Notes: generated by a model from the sequence alone, not told the origin. A stretch of 64,000 nt of DNA from an uncultured Lachnospiraceae bacterium (GCA_947173945.1 CAMWGV010000001.1:1-64000), one strand, 5' to 3'. Shown: positions 1 to 9,326, counted from the stretch's first letter. Numbers and translations: made by a program.

Positions 1-73
1 CAATATGTTTGAGGGCTTTTCAATTCAAAAAACTATGTTTTAAAAGGATTGAAAAAAATATTTTAGATTATAC

Positions 74-101
74 TTGACAGAAAAAATACTTATGTTATAA
101 T
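74..101 (+). promoter_or_regulatory. sigma-A promoter of the metal-efflux operon
   Basis: TTGACA (74-79) and TATAAT (96-101) are separated by 16 bp. They lie directly upstream of a palindromic operator and about 65 bp before the first gene, so this is the probable promoter of the HMA protein, ATPase and regulator genes. Confidence 0.8.
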
Positions 102-110
102 ACACTTAAA

Positions 111-132
111 CATATGAACGATTGTTCATATG
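111..132. promoter_or_regulatory. ArsR/SmtB-type operator palindrome
   Basis: CATATGAAC-GATT-GTTCATATG is a perfect inverted repeat with 9-bp arms, starting 9 bp after the -10 box. The ATATGAAC/GTTCATAT half-sites match the known form of ArsR/SmtB/CadC operators. The probable ligand is the ArsR-family protein encoded at the end of the same operon, giving metal-relieved autorepression (inference). Confidence 0.75.
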
Positions 133-166
133 AAATTTAATAATAAAATTCAAGGAGGAATTCGAT

Positions 167-385
167 ATGAAGAAGACTTATAAAATTGATGTTGATTGTG
201 CAAACTGTGCTAATAAAATGGAGGATGCTGCCAAAAAGACCGCAGGTGTTAAGGATGCACTTGTAAATTTTATGACACTTAAAATGACAGTCGAGTTTGA
301 GGAGGGGCAGGATGCAGGTACCGTTATGCAGGAAGTATTAAAGAACTGCAAAAAGGTTGAAGACGATTGTGAGATATATTTATAG
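167..385 (+). CDS. free-standing heavy-metal-associated (HMA) domain protein
   Basis: This 72-aa protein is a single HMA ferredoxin-like domain. It carries a CxxC metal-binding site near residues 11-14 (DCANCANKM), the form seen in the N-terminal domains of Cd/Zn-type P1B ATPases. The start has a good AGGAGG site. The downstream ATPase has no HMA domain of its own, so this protein probably supplies that function in trans, either delivering metal or regulating the pump. Because it is the first gene after the operator, it should be induced by metal. A general metallochaperone role is also possible. Confidence 0.85.
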   Translation: MKKTYKIDVDCANCANKMEDAAKKTAGVKDALVNFMTLKMTVEFEEGQDAGTVMQEVLKNCKKVEDDCEIYL

Positions 386-426
386 TCATATGGAATGGCT
401 GATGTTCAGTGTGGGAGGACAACAAT

Positions 427-2295
427 ATGAATAAGAAACAGAAAAAGGTACTTATAAGGATTATAATTGCAGCGTTGCTGATGATTATATTTTCCCTGCT
501 TCCACTTAAAGGCATAATTGAGCCAATCTTATTTATGATTCCATACCTTGTTATTGGCTATGATATACTAAAAAAAGCGCTTAAAGGAATTATCAACCGA
601 CAGGTATTTGATGAAAACTTTTTGATGGCGGTTGCAACGATTGGTGCAATGGTGCTGGGAGAATATAAAGAGGGCGTTGCAGTTATGCTCTTTTACCAAA
701 TCGGGGAGTTGTTTCAGAGCTATGCTGTCGGAAAGAGCAGAAGAAGCATAAGTGATTTGATGGATATCCGTCCTGATTATGCAAATATAGAGCGGGATGG
801 GGAAATTGTACAGGTTGACCCAGACGAGGTTGAAATCGGAAGTATAATTATAGTAAAACCGGGAGAAAAAATTCCTATTGACGGAATTATACAGGAAGGA
901 AATACATCACTTAATACAAGTGCACTTACAGGTGAAAGCGTTCCAAGGGATGCGGTACCGGGTGACGAGGTCATAAGCGGATGTATAAACATGACAGGTG
1001 TTTTAAAAATAAAAACAACGAAAGAATTTGGAGAGTCCACGGTGTCAAAAATTTTGGATTTGGTGGAAAATTCCAGTTCTAAAAAGTCTAGGTCAGAAAA
1101 TTTTATTTCGCGGTTTGCAAAGTATTATACACCAGCTGTATGCTACAGTGCACTTGCACTTGCAATATTGCCGCCCCTTGTAAACATGACACTTATGAGC
1201 GCATCGCCGCAGTGGGGTGTCTGGGTATACAGGGCACTTACATTTCTCGTTATAAGCTGTCCATGTGCGCTTGTTATCAGTATACCATTAAGCTTTTTTG
1301 CAGGTATTGGCGGAGCAGGAAGACAGGGTGTGCTTGTAAAGGGCTCAAATTATCTGGAAACCTTATCCAAGGTCCGATATGTAATATTTGACAAAACAGG
1401 AACAATGACGCAGGGAATATTTGAGGTTGCAGGAATACATCACAGCAAGCTTGAGGAGGAAAAGCTTGTAGAATATGCGGCACTTGCAGAAAGCTTTTCG
1501 TCACATCCGATAAGCAAAAGTCTTACCAGGGCATATGGAAAAGCCATTGATAAATCAAGAGTTACGGATATTGAGGAAATAAGCGGTCATGGAGTAACTG
1601 CAAAAATTGACGGTATTACGGTAGCTGTGGGAAATCACAAGCTTATGAAAAAGCTGGGCATAGAATATAAGGAATGCCATCATGTGGGAACGGTAGTTCA
1701 TGTAGCCATAGATGGAGCCTATTCCGGACATATTTTAATAGCGGATGTGGTAAAGCCTCATGCGAAGGAGGCTATTTCAAGCCTTTATAATGCAGGTATA
1801 AAAAAGACGGTTATGCTGACAGGAGATGCCGATGCGGTTGCGCAAAGTGTTGCAAACGACTTGAACATATCCGAGGTTTACAGCGAGCTCCTTCCATCAG
1901 ATAAAGTTTCAAAGGTTGAGGAGCTTCTTGAGAAAAAGGATAAAAAGGAAAAGCTTGCATTTGTAGGTGATGGTATAAATGACGCACCGGTTCTTTCAAG
2001 GGCTGATATTGGGATTGCTATGGGAGCTCTTGGATCTGATGCGGCCATTGAGGCAGCAGATATCGTCCTTATGGATGATGACCCACTAAAAATATCCGTG
2101 GCTATAGGAATAGCAAGAAAATGTCTCCGTATAGTATACGAAAATATTTATTTTGCTATAGGCGTGAAGCTTATATGTCTTATTTTGGGAGCACTTGGTA
2201 TAGCAAACATGTGGCTTGCCATATTTGCGGATGTAGGTGTTATGGTTATAGCGGTAATAAATGCCATACGGGCACTTTATTATAAGCAGAAATAA
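427..2295 (+). CDS. cadA: P1B-type heavy-metal-translocating ATPase (Cd/Zn/Pb/Co type)
   Basis: A 622-aa inner-membrane metal exporter that uses ATP hydrolysis to expel divalent soft-metal cations. Visible motifs in order are the CPC translocation motif (about residue 278), the DKTGT phosphorylation site (about 322), the SSHP nucleotide-binding motif (about 360) and GDGINDAP (about 514). The CPC motif with the C-terminal membrane arrangement fits the ZntA/CadA class rather than Cu pumps, though the metal is inferred. I chose ATG 427 over the track start at GTG 409 because GGGAGGAC lies just before 427. The usual N-terminal HMA domain is absent and is encoded as the preceding gene. Confidence 0.92.
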   Translation: MNKKQKKVLIRIIIAALLMIIFSLLPLKGIIEPILFMIPYLVIGYDILKKALKGIINRQVFDENFLMAVATIGAMVLGEYKEGVAVMLFYQIGELFQSYAVGKSRRSISDLMDIRPDYANIERDGEIVQVDPDEVEIGSIIIVKPGEKIPIDGIIQEGNTSLNTSALTGESVPRDAVPGDEVISGCINMTGVLKIKTTKEFGESTVSKILDLVENSSSKKSRSENFISRFAKYYTPAVCYSALALAILPPLVNMTLMSASPQWGVWVYRALTFLVISCPCALVISIPLSFFAGIGGAGRQGVLVKGSNYLETLSKVRYVIFDKTGTMTQGIFEVAGIHHSKLEEEKLVEYAALAESFSSHPISKSLTRAYGKAIDKSRVTDIEEISGHGVTAKIDGITVAVGNHKLMKKLGIEYKECHHVGTVVHVAIDGAYSGHILIADVVKPHAKEAISSLYNAGIKKTVMLTGDADAVAQSVANDLNISEVYSELLPSDKVSKVEELLEKKDKKEKLAFVGDGINDAPVLSRADIGIAMGALGSDAAIEAADIVLMDDDPLKISVAIGIARKCLRIVYENIYFAIGVKLICLILGALGIANMWLAIFADVGVMVIAVINAIRALYYKQK

Positions 2296-2324
2296 AGCTA
2301 TTTGAAAGGATAAAAGGTGATTGT

Positions 2325-2693
2325 ATGGCAGAACATGAAAAACCGGAAGGGTGTTGCGACACAGTTTGTGTGCATGATAACTTACTGAAAATTGTAAATG
2401 AATCATTGCCACCGGAAACGGAGCTGTATGATTTGGCAGAGCTGTTTAAAATATTTGGTGATTCTACCAGAATAAGAATATTGTTTGTGCTGTTTGAAGT
2501 GGAGGTTTGTGTGTGCGATTTGGCGGCAGCATTAAATATGACACAGTCGGCTATTTCGCATCAGCTTAAAATACTTAAACAAAGCAAATTGGTCAAAAGC
2601 CGTAGGGAAGGAAAGTCAATTTTTTATTCTCTTGCAGACGATCACGTGAGAACGATTATTGCTCAGGGGTGTGAGCATATTGAAGAAAATTAG
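2325..2693 (+). CDS. ArsR/SmtB-family metal-responsive repressor (CadC-like)
   Basis: This 122-aa winged-helix repressor has a helix-turn-helix around TQSAISHQLKIL. It carries the CadC-type soft-metal site: an N-terminal Cys cluster (C10, C11, C15) plus C62 and C64 in EVCVCDLA. The C-terminal DDH...H..E pattern resembles the SmtB alpha-5 zinc site, so both sites of the family may be present. It is the last gene of the efflux operon and the likely ligand of the operator at 111-132. It should leave DNA when Cd, Pb or Zn binds (family knowledge). Confidence 0.9.
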   Translation: MAEHEKPEGCCDTVCVHDNLLKIVNESLPPETELYDLAELFKIFGDSTRIRILFVLFEVEVCVCDLAAALNMTQSAISHQLKILKQSKLVKSRREGKSIFYSLADDHVRTIIAQGCEHIEEN

Positions 2694-2728
2694 AACTATT
2701 AAAATTAAATGATACATGATATAATGAC

Positions 2729-2755
2729 GGATAGGGACTGTCTCAGTCTCTATCC
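2729..2755 (+). other. hairpin between arsR-like gene and maf
   Basis: GGATAGGGACTG-TCT-CAGTCTCTATCC forms a 12-bp stem with one mismatch and a triloop. No clear T-run follows, so it may be a weak terminator or a processing hairpin rather than a classic intrinsic terminator. Confidence 0.4.
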
Positions 2756-2781
2756 ATATTGCTGTTTCGCAGGTGTATATT

Positions 2782-3393
2782 ATGAGAACTATTATTTTAG
2801 CTTCCCAGTCGCCCAGAAGACGTGAGCTTTTGGAGCAGGCAGGGTATATATTTAAGATAATTCCATCTACAGTAGAGGAGACGGTTACATGTAATGAGCC
2901 GTCAGAGGTTGTGAAGGAGCTTGCAATGCAAAAGGCAAGGGATGTATTCGAAAAATGCAGCAGGGACGCATCAGATGATGGATACACTTCGGCTCAATTA
3001 CTTGTTATAGGTGCAGATACTGTAGTTGCGGCTGATGGTAACATTCTCGGAAAACCCGAATCCGTAAAACATGCAAAAGAAATGATACATTGCCTGCAGG
3101 GAAAAACACATTATGTTCATACAGGGGTCGCTTTTGTGTGGGCTGACGAGCGTACAGGGTTGCTCAGAACACACTGCTTTAGTGAGAGTACCGCTGTGAG
3201 CTGTTATCCTATGACAGAGGAAGAAATTACTGCTTATGTAAATACCGGAGAATGTATGGATAAAGCAGGGGCTTATGGGATACAGGGCAGGTTTGGGATA
3301 TTTATCAGAAATATAACAGGCGATTATAATAATGTAGTAGGGTTGCCTATTTCTGCTGTTTATCATCAGCTTATAAAATGTGGACTTCAATAA
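2782..3393 (+). CDS. maf: Maf-family nucleoside triphosphate pyrophosphatase
   Basis: This protein of about 203 aa hydrolyses non-canonical or modified nucleoside triphosphates to monophosphates and is linked to septum control in some bacteria (family knowledge). The signature SQSPRRRELL lies near the N-terminus, with the central GADTVV containing the catalytic Asp and the GKP segment after it. The ATG at 2782 gives the expected Maf start (MRTIILASQSPRR); the track start at GTG 2773 adds three residues without support. It is followed 35 bp later by the AAA gene. Confidence 0.9.
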   Translation: MRTIILASQSPRRRELLEQAGYIFKIIPSTVEETVTCNEPSEVVKELAMQKARDVFEKCSRDASDDGYTSAQLLVIGADTVVAADGNILGKPESVKHAKEMIHCLQGKTHYVHTGVAFVWADERTGLLRTHCFSESTAVSCYPMTEEEITAYVNTGECMDKAGAYGIQGRFGIFIRNITGDYNNVVGLPISAVYHQLIKCGLQ

Positions 3394-3428
3394 TTTTAAA
3401 ATAAATTATAGTTAGCCGGAGGAACAAA

Positions 3429-5081
3429 ATGGCATTTGATTGGGGTTTAAAATCAAAATCAAAAAAAATAAAGGTGAAAGAAGAAAGTCTGGCCATGTAT
3501 GAGCTTTGTCTTAAAAGGGCAAGGAGCATAGGAAGGGCTGAGTATATCCGTACGGAAGGAAGGGTTGACCTTGCTGAATCCTATAGAACGGATATGCTTA
3601 ATTTTCTTGTATATCTTGCATATTCAGATGGGGAGCTTTCTATAAGTGAGCTGAAATACATAGATATATTCTTTGATATGCCATATGAATTTAAAGATTT
3701 ATCAAAGTATGCAGATATGTGGGATTTAAAAACAGAAAGTATCAGGGAAAAACCGCCTATAACGCTGGAGGCTTTTGTAAGGTCTAACATTGGCCCCGAA
3801 ACAGGAGAAATAAGCCATCAGTATTATGACCTTGTTATGCTTTATGTTACAACGTTCAATTATGTGGGAAATGATTTCATAGCCTGTGATGATGAGGTAA
3901 CTTCTAATGAGATTGCAGCACTCTCGGGTTATATGATGATGCTCAGGGAATATATAGATGTCATTAAAGAAAAGATTGCTGAATATAAGCCAACGATAGC
4001 ATATAAGTCAGGAAGCAGCATCAAACTTGAAACAATAAGCTATAACAAGCCGACTGCAGAATTCAGACCAAAGAATAAGGATGTGCAGGAAATTTTGGGC
4101 TTTGATAGTACAATACCACTTGCCGACAGAAAGAAATTTGTAAAAGAAGAGAAGGAAGAGAAAAAAGAGGAGAGCCTCAATGCAGATATAACGCCAAAGG
4201 CTGTTGAGGAAAAAGAGGATGAAACTAAATTTGTAGGAAAGATTTCAGAAACTGAGGAGGCTGTAAATCTTGAGGAGCTTTTAGTGGAGCTAAACGGACT
4301 TACAGGAATGGACAGCGTCAAGAAAGAGGTTAACAATTTGGTCAATCTTCTTAAAATATGCAGGATAAGACAGGAGAAAGGCTATAAAATTCCGCCTACG
4401 ACAAATCATCTTGTGTTTTTGGGTAATCCGGGAACAGGAAAAACGACTGTTGCCAGAATCCTGGCAAAAATATACCATAGTCTTGGAGTGCTTTCAAAGG
4501 GGCAGCTTGTAGAGGTTGACAGGTCAGGATTGGTTGCCGGATACATGGGACAGACCGGTATAAAGGTAATGGAGGTAGTTGAAAAGGCAAAGGGAGGAGT
4601 CCTTTTCATCGATGAGGCATATGCGCTTTCCACAGGTCAGGAGGGAGATTTTGGAAAGGAAGCAATTGATGTATTAAATAAAGCGATGGAGGATTATAAG
4701 GATGATCTTATAGTTATAGTAGCCGGATATCAAAAGGAAATGCAGAGCTTTTTAGATGCCAATCCGGGACTTCGCTCCAGATTTAACAGGACGATTCACT
4801 TTCCGAATTATAGTGCTGATGAGCTTATCACTATTATGAAAAACAGGGCTGATAAGCTTGACTACAGCATTACGGAGGAGGCAATAAAACATATAGAGAA
4901 TTATTTTGATGAGGTTCTTGCATTGCCGCCTGACAATTTTGGAAATGCCCGTTCTGTCAGAAATTATTTGGATAATGCTATAAATAATCAGGCAAACAGG
5001 CTTGTAAATGTCCCTGAATTTACAGATGCGGATTTAACAACAATTGTAATCGCTGATGTTAAGGACTTAGAGCTTACGTAG
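3429..5081 (+). CDS. TerB-like / AAA+ ATPase of the SpoVK/CbbX type
   Basis: A 550-aa protein with three parts. The N-terminal helical region (about 50-190) has a TerB-like stretch (YLAYSDGELSISELKYI). A charged Lys/Glu linker spans about 235-270. The C-terminal AAA+ module has Walker A GNPGTGKT (about 332), Walker B LFIDEAYAL (about 391-398) and an arginine finger region LRSRFNR. The AAA part resembles SpoVK/CbbX proteins, which remodel partner proteins as hexamers. GTG/ATG choice is not an issue: ATG 3429 has a GGAGG site (GCCGGAGGAACAAA). Its partner is unknown; the gene stops 11 bp before the decarboxylase-like gene, so they are probably co-transcribed. Confidence 0.85.
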   Translation: MAFDWGLKSKSKKIKVKEESLAMYELCLKRARSIGRAEYIRTEGRVDLAESYRTDMLNFLVYLAYSDGELSISELKYIDIFFDMPYEFKDLSKYADMWDLKTESIREKPPITLEAFVRSNIGPETGEISHQYYDLVMLYVTTFNYVGNDFIACDDEVTSNEIAALSGYMMMLREYIDVIKEKIAEYKPTIAYKSGSSIKLETISYNKPTAEFRPKNKDVQEILGFDSTIPLADRKKFVKEEKEEKKEESLNADITPKAVEEKEDETKFVGKISETEEAVNLEELLVELNGLTGMDSVKKEVNNLVNLLKICRIRQEKGYKIPPTTNHLVFLGNPGTGKTTVARILAKIYHSLGVLSKGQLVEVDRSGLVAGYMGQTGIKVMEVVEKAKGGVLFIDEAYALSTGQEGDFGKEAIDVLNKAMEDYKDDLIVIVAGYQKEMQSFLDANPGLRSRFNRTIHFPNYSADELITIMKNRADKLDYSITEEAIKHIENYFDEVLALPPDNFGNARSVRNYLDNAINNQANRLVNVPEFTDADLTTIVIADVKDLELT

Positions 5082-5092
5082 GACAGTATAAC

Positions 5093-6463
5093 ATGAAAAA
5101 ATATATTGTTGAAAAATTACAATCATATATTGATGGAAATAACATTCCGTGGCATATGCCGGGGCATAAAAGAAAAGGCTTTGGTAACATGGCAGAAGAT
5201 ACGGCTATCAAGAATATTATATCAGCTGTTCATCATATAGATGTTACAGAGGTTTATGGTCTGGATGATTTGCACATGCCTGAGGGAATGATTGCGAAAT
5301 CACAGGAGGAGCTTGCAAGGGTATATAATACCTTTGCAAGCTATTATCTTGTAAATGGTTCAACCTGTGGCATTATGACCGCAATAGCTGCATGTTGCCG
5401 AAGAGATGATGGGAAAGTGGTACACAATATTATTGTGGCAAGAAATTGTCATAAATCAGTTATAAATGCGGCAGAGCTTTTAGGTGTTGAACCAATTTAT
5501 ATTGAGCCCAAGAAGGTTTCACTGGCAGATGAAAATGGGCATGAATATCCGGATCAATTTTATGGGGACATAGACCTTGAGAAGCTTGAGAAATTGTGCC
5601 GTGAAAATACAGACATATCTGCAATGGTTATTACAAGTCCAACCTACGAGGGAATCATATCTGATATAAAGGAAATAAGCAATATTGTACACAGGCATGG
5701 TATTCCTTTGATTGTTGATGAGGCACATGGTGCACATTTGCCGTTTATGCAAAAATCGGCCAGTGCCATAGGGCTTGGTGCAGATTTGGTTGTGCAGAGT
5801 CTGCATAAGACAATGCCTGCCATGACGCAGACAGCACTTATCCATGTTGTAAATTCCCATCTGGATGAGTCTGTCAGAAAATATAAATCAATGTTTATGT
5901 CCTCGTCGCCATCGTATGTCATGCTTTGCAGTATGGAACTGGCGGTCTGCTGGGGTGCAGATTATGATTATAGACCGTATTTAACGAGGTTGGAAAGCTA
6001 CCGAAACAAAATATCACAGTTGAAAAATATTACACTGCTAAAGACAGCATGCTATGATTTATCACGGATTGTAATCGAAGCTGACGTACATGGTTTTGTT
6101 ATGGAGGAGGAGCTTCGTAAAAGCGGAATAATATGTGAAATGTCGGGCACTCATTATGTTGTGCTCATCTCAACACCGTTTGACAGCGAAGAGGACTTTG
6201 AGTATCTTTATGAAGTCCTAAGCAGGATAGACAGTCAGCTTTCACTTGGGCAGCTTGGAGCTGATGTTCCGGCAGAAGAAAAAATTGAGGAGACTAAGAA
6301 TCGTATAAGGGCATTGCTTGGAACAAGGGCGAAAAACAACATATATGTATATCCGCCGGGAAGCTATATTGTTGTCAAGGGCGAGGTTATAGCCCAGAAT
6401 CATATTGATATGCTGTTGTCATATGCCGACAGCCGAAAAGAGATTAGGGGACTTGGGCAGTAA
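5093..6463 (+). CDS. Orn/Lys/Arg decarboxylase-family PLP enzyme (short form)
   Basis: A 456-aa fold-type I PLP enzyme of the group I decarboxylase family. Visible features are the N-terminal HMPGHKRK motif, the VNGSTCG cofactor segment, DEAHGAHL, and the PLP lysine in SLHKTMPAMTQ (about K239). The length matches the short Bacillus/Clostridia forms (YaaO-like), which lack the N-terminal wing domain of the long E. coli enzymes. The likely reaction is decarboxylation of lysine, arginine or ornithine for polyamine synthesis; the substrate cannot be read from sequence. Confidence 0.88.
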   Translation: MKKYIVEKLQSYIDGNNIPWHMPGHKRKGFGNMAEDTAIKNIISAVHHIDVTEVYGLDDLHMPEGMIAKSQEELARVYNTFASYYLVNGSTCGIMTAIAACCRRDDGKVVHNIIVARNCHKSVINAAELLGVEPIYIEPKKVSLADENGHEYPDQFYGDIDLEKLEKLCRENTDISAMVITSPTYEGIISDIKEISNIVHRHGIPLIVDEAHGAHLPFMQKSASAIGLGADLVVQSLHKTMPAMTQTALIHVVNSHLDESVRKYKSMFMSSSPSYVMLCSMELAVCWGADYDYRPYLTRLESYRNKISQLKNITLLKTACYDLSRIVIEADVHGFVMEEELRKSGIICEMSGTHYVVLISTPFDSEEDFEYLYEVLSRIDSQLSLGQLGADVPAEEKIEETKNRIRALLGTRAKNNIYVYPPGSYIVVKGEVIAQNHIDMLLSYADSRKEIRGLGQ

Positions 6464-6629
6464 TACAGTCATAAATAGTGTTATAAGAGGATTGTAGTAA
6501 TATCGACAGAATATTTCAAAATTAAATTAAATTTCCCGATTTATTTTTATAAAATGTCGATGTATGTTGTTGATTACAGAGAAAAATTAGCGACATAAAA
6601 ATTTTTTATGCAGGTTTTAAAGTTAATTG

Positions 6630-6658
6630 TTGAAAAACATGTGGTTAATGTTTATAAT
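6630..6658 (+). promoter_or_regulatory. sigma-A promoter for the MATE exporter gene
   Basis: TTGAAA (6630-6635), 17-bp spacer, TATAAT (6653-6658), about 60 bp before the GTG start. Further upstream (6512-6557) ATCGACA and TGTCGAT form a widely spaced inverted pair of unknown meaning. Confidence 0.7.
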
Positions 6659-6719
6659 CTTTTCCTAATCAGTAGTACAATTCGACACATTTTCAAGTCT
6701 GAGGATGGAGGATTTAAGC

Positions 6720-8051
6720 GTGAAGGAATTAACGAGTGGAAAGCCTTGGAAAATTATTTTAATGTTTGCCATACCTATAATGTGTGGAAATATTTTTCAG
6801 CAGCTTTATAATCTTGCAGATAGTAAAATAGTAAGTACATATATAAGCACAAATGCTTTTGCGGCAGTTGGTGCCACAAGTGTTATATCTAACACTGTAA
6901 TTGGTTTTATAAATGGTTTGACTCAGGGGTTTGCAATACCTGTGGCAAACAGTTATGGCGCACGTGATTATAATAAAATGAGACGGTTTATAGCAGGTTC
7001 CATGATACTTACAACTGCAATTGCAATTTTACTTACCATAGCAGGACAGGTTTTTATATCTGATCTGTTGATGGGTCTTGATACCCCTTCAGATATAATG
7101 AGTGATTCACTGGCATATGTCAAAATTATTTTATATGGAATCATTCTGACTGCAGTATACAATTTAAGTGCAAATCTGCTCAGGGCGGTTGGTGACAGCA
7201 AAACACCTCTTTACTGCCTTATTGCTGCAGTTATAGTAAATGTATTGCTGGATTTTGTTTTTATAAAGTTCATGCAAATGGGAATACAGGGTGCAGCTTA
7301 TGCAACCGTTATATCACAGGCACTGGCTGGCGGACTTTGTGTTATATATATAATTAAAAAGTTTAAAATAATAATCCCTGAGAAGAAAGACTGGCATTTG
7401 GAAAAAGGGCAGTATCCTGAGCTTATTACGACAGGAATGTCTATGGGATTTATGTCCTGCATTGTAAATATAGGCTCAATCGTTCTTCAAAATGCGATAA
7501 ACAAGCTTGGTACTGTTTATGTGGCAGCGCATACGGCGGCCAGAAAGCTTTTTGATATATTAACGGTATCTCTTTACTCCGTAGGACTTGCAATGACTAC
7601 CTATGTAAGCCAGAATATGGGAGCAGGAAAATATGCACGTGTTATACAGGGTATAAGACATGCCATTTTAATTGTAACGGCAGAAACGACAGTTCTTATA
7701 ACTTTATGCTTTGCATTTGGTAATGGAATATTAAGATGGATCACAAGTACGGATGACGGGACAATCATTTCCGCGTCAGTGATGTATTTAAGGATAAGTA
7801 TATTATTTTTCTATGTACTTGGACCACTGTTTGTGTTGCGCTGTTCGCTTCAAGGCATGGGACATAAGATTGTACCGGTGTCCTCAAGTGTTTTAGAGAT
7901 GGTTGTTAAAATTTTGTCGGCAAATTTAATCGTTCCGGCCTTTGCATATAAAGGAGTGGCATTTACGGAACCGATAAGCTGGGTACTGATGACAATTCTT
8001 CTCGGTGTGGCATATCTGATAGTAAAGCCTGCACCTGCAACCGATCAGTGA
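6720..8051 (+). CDS. MATE-family efflux transporter
   Basis: A roughly 443-aa polytopic membrane protein with about 12 hydrophobic segments and the MATE N-terminal signature (GKPWKIILMFAIPIMCGNIFQQLYNLAD). MATE proteins exchange Na+ or H+ for cationic drugs, dyes or metabolites. I chose GTG 6720 because GGAGG (6707-6711) sits 8 nt before it; the track ATG at 6705 has its purine-rich stretch directly abutting. It has its own promoter and looks monocistronic. The substrate is unknown. Confidence 0.88.
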   Translation: MKELTSGKPWKIILMFAIPIMCGNIFQQLYNLADSKIVSTYISTNAFAAVGATSVISNTVIGFINGLTQGFAIPVANSYGARDYNKMRRFIAGSMILTTAIAILLTIAGQVFISDLLMGLDTPSDIMSDSLAYVKIILYGIILTAVYNLSANLLRAVGDSKTPLYCLIAAVIVNVLLDFVFIKFMQMGIQGAAYATVISQALAGGLCVIYIIKKFKIIIPEKKDWHLEKGQYPELITTGMSMGFMSCIVNIGSIVLQNAINKLGTVYVAAHTAARKLFDILTVSLYSVGLAMTTYVSQNMGAGKYARVIQGIRHAILIVTAETTVLITLCFAFGNGILRWITSTDDGTIISASVMYLRISILFFYVLGPLFVLRCSLQGMGHKIVPVSSSVLEMVVKILSANLIVPAFAYKGVAFTEPISWVLMTILLGVAYLIVKPAPATDQ

Positions 8052-8105
8052 TACGACTTGATATTTAACAGCAAATAGGACGAGGGTGGAAATGTGTGGT
8101 TTATC

Positions 8106-8135
8106 TTGAAAAAAATAAAATAAATGTGTTATAAT
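8106..8135 (+). promoter_or_regulatory. sigma-A promoter upstream of the small protein-ptb-buk genes
   Basis: TTGAAA (8106-8111) and TATAAT (8130-8135) with an 18-bp spacer, about 45 bp before the TTG start of the small basic protein. It probably drives that gene together with ptb and buk. Confidence 0.7.
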
Positions 8136-8181
8136 AAAAGAGAGGCTATGTATTGATTTTCTTTGAGAATGGAGGGTTATT

Positions 8182-8406
8182 TTGGCTGGTGTAAAAAAGG
8201 CAAAAAAGCCTAAAAAAGCGAAGGCGCCTAAAAAGGCGGTAAAATATAAGCTTACCAAAGAGCAAAAAAGACTGCTTAAGGAAGCGGTCAAGCATAGAAA
8301 GGACATTAAAAAAGCTGTTACAAGATATGTCAGCGTTTTGGCAGTTCTGTTATGTATCATTTCATCAGGACTGGATGTGCTTATAAATAATAAAAAGAAA
8401 GGATAA
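8182..8406 (+). CDS. small Lys/Ala-rich single-pass membrane protein
   Basis: A 74-aa protein starting at TTG 8182 behind GGAGGG. The first 25 residues are a KKAKKPKKAKAPKK-type basic tail. A charged helix follows, then one hydrophobic segment (about 47-66), then a basic end. It lies 8 bp before ptb and shares its promoter, so the gene is probably real and translated. The basic tail resembles histone-H1-like or ribosome/DNA-binding tails, but no function can be assigned. It may tether nucleic acid or acidic proteins to the membrane (speculation). Confidence 0.65.
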   Translation: MAGVKKAKKPKKAKAPKKAVKYKLTKEQKRLLKEAVKHRKDIKKAVTRYVSVLAVLLCIISSGLDVLINNKKKG

Positions 8407-8414
8407 AAAGACAA

Positions 8415-9323
8415 ATGAATAATTTTGATGCATTACTTGATAAGGTAAAATCATGCAGCATGAAGAAGCTGGCAGTTGCAGTTGCACAGGACGATGCGGT
8501 ACTGGAGGCAGTTTCGGTAGCTAAGGAGAGAAATATTGCAGATGCTATTCTTGTAGGAGATGAGGACAAGATAAAAGAAATAGCAGCAAGTGTAAATATA
8601 GACCTTAGCGGTTTTGAAATCATTGATGTTAAAGATGTTACGGAAGCAGCACGTACTGCTGTTAAGCTTGTACATGACGGAAAGGCTGACATGTACATGA
8701 AGGGACTCATTGACACAAAGGGATTTCTTAAGAGCGTGCTTGATAAGGAAGTTGGGCTCAGAACAGGTAAGCCGCTTTCACACGTTGCACTTTTTGAGAT
8801 AGAGGGATATGAGAAAATGTTCTTCCTTACAGATGTTGCATTTATTCCTTATCCTACTCTTGAAGATAAGGTTGGAATTATAAACAATACAGTTGAGGTT
8901 GTTCATGCTTGTGGTATCAGCAATCCGAAGGTTGCTCCTCTTGCTGCAGTTGAGGTTGTAAACCCTAAGATGCCTGCAACCGTTGAGGCAGATCAGCTCA
9001 CTAAGATGAACGAGGAAGGAAAGATTACAGGATGTATTATAGATGGTCCTCTTTCCATGGATCTTGCGATTGACCCGGAGGCAGCAAGACATAAGGGTGC
9101 TACAGGACGTAAGATTGTAGGAGATGCAGATATATTGCTTTTCCCTGATATACATGCAGGAAATCTTACATATAAGACTCTTGTACATACTGCAAAAGCA
9201 AAGAATGGATGTATTCTCACAGGAACAAAGGCACCGGTTATACTTACATCACGTTCCGATACATGTGAAACAAAAGTAAACTCAATAGCGCTTGCAGCAG
9301 TGGTAGCTGAAGCTATGTCCTAA
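8415..9323 (+). CDS. ptb: phosphate butyryltransferase
   Basis: A 302-aa enzyme of the phosphate acetyl/butyryltransferase family that converts butyryl-CoA plus phosphate to butyryl-phosphate in the cytoplasm. Length and the GLIDTKGFLKSVLDKEVGLR and HVALFEIEGYEK regions fit Ptb rather than Pta. The butyrate kinase gene follows and completes the pathway. Phosphate acetyltransferase activity cannot be excluded from sequence alone, but the pairing strongly favours butyrate. Confidence 0.92.
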   Translation: MNNFDALLDKVKSCSMKKLAVAVAQDDAVLEAVSVAKERNIADAILVGDEDKIKEIAASVNIDLSGFEIIDVKDVTEAARTAVKLVHDGKADMYMKGLIDTKGFLKSVLDKEVGLRTGKPLSHVALFEIEGYEKMFFLTDVAFIPYPTLEDKVGIINNTVEVVHACGISNPKVAPLAAVEVVNPKMPATVEADQLTKMNEEGKITGCIIDGPLSMDLAIDPEAARHKGATGRKIVGDADILLFPDIHAGNLTYKTLVHTAKAKNGCILTGTKAPVILTSRSDTCETKVNSIALAAVVAEAMS

Positions 9324-9326
9324 TAT

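Noticed and set aside
6608-6811. 67-aa ORF before the MATE gene
   Set aside because: It contains the TTGAAA/TATAAT promoter and overlaps the MATE start in another frame.
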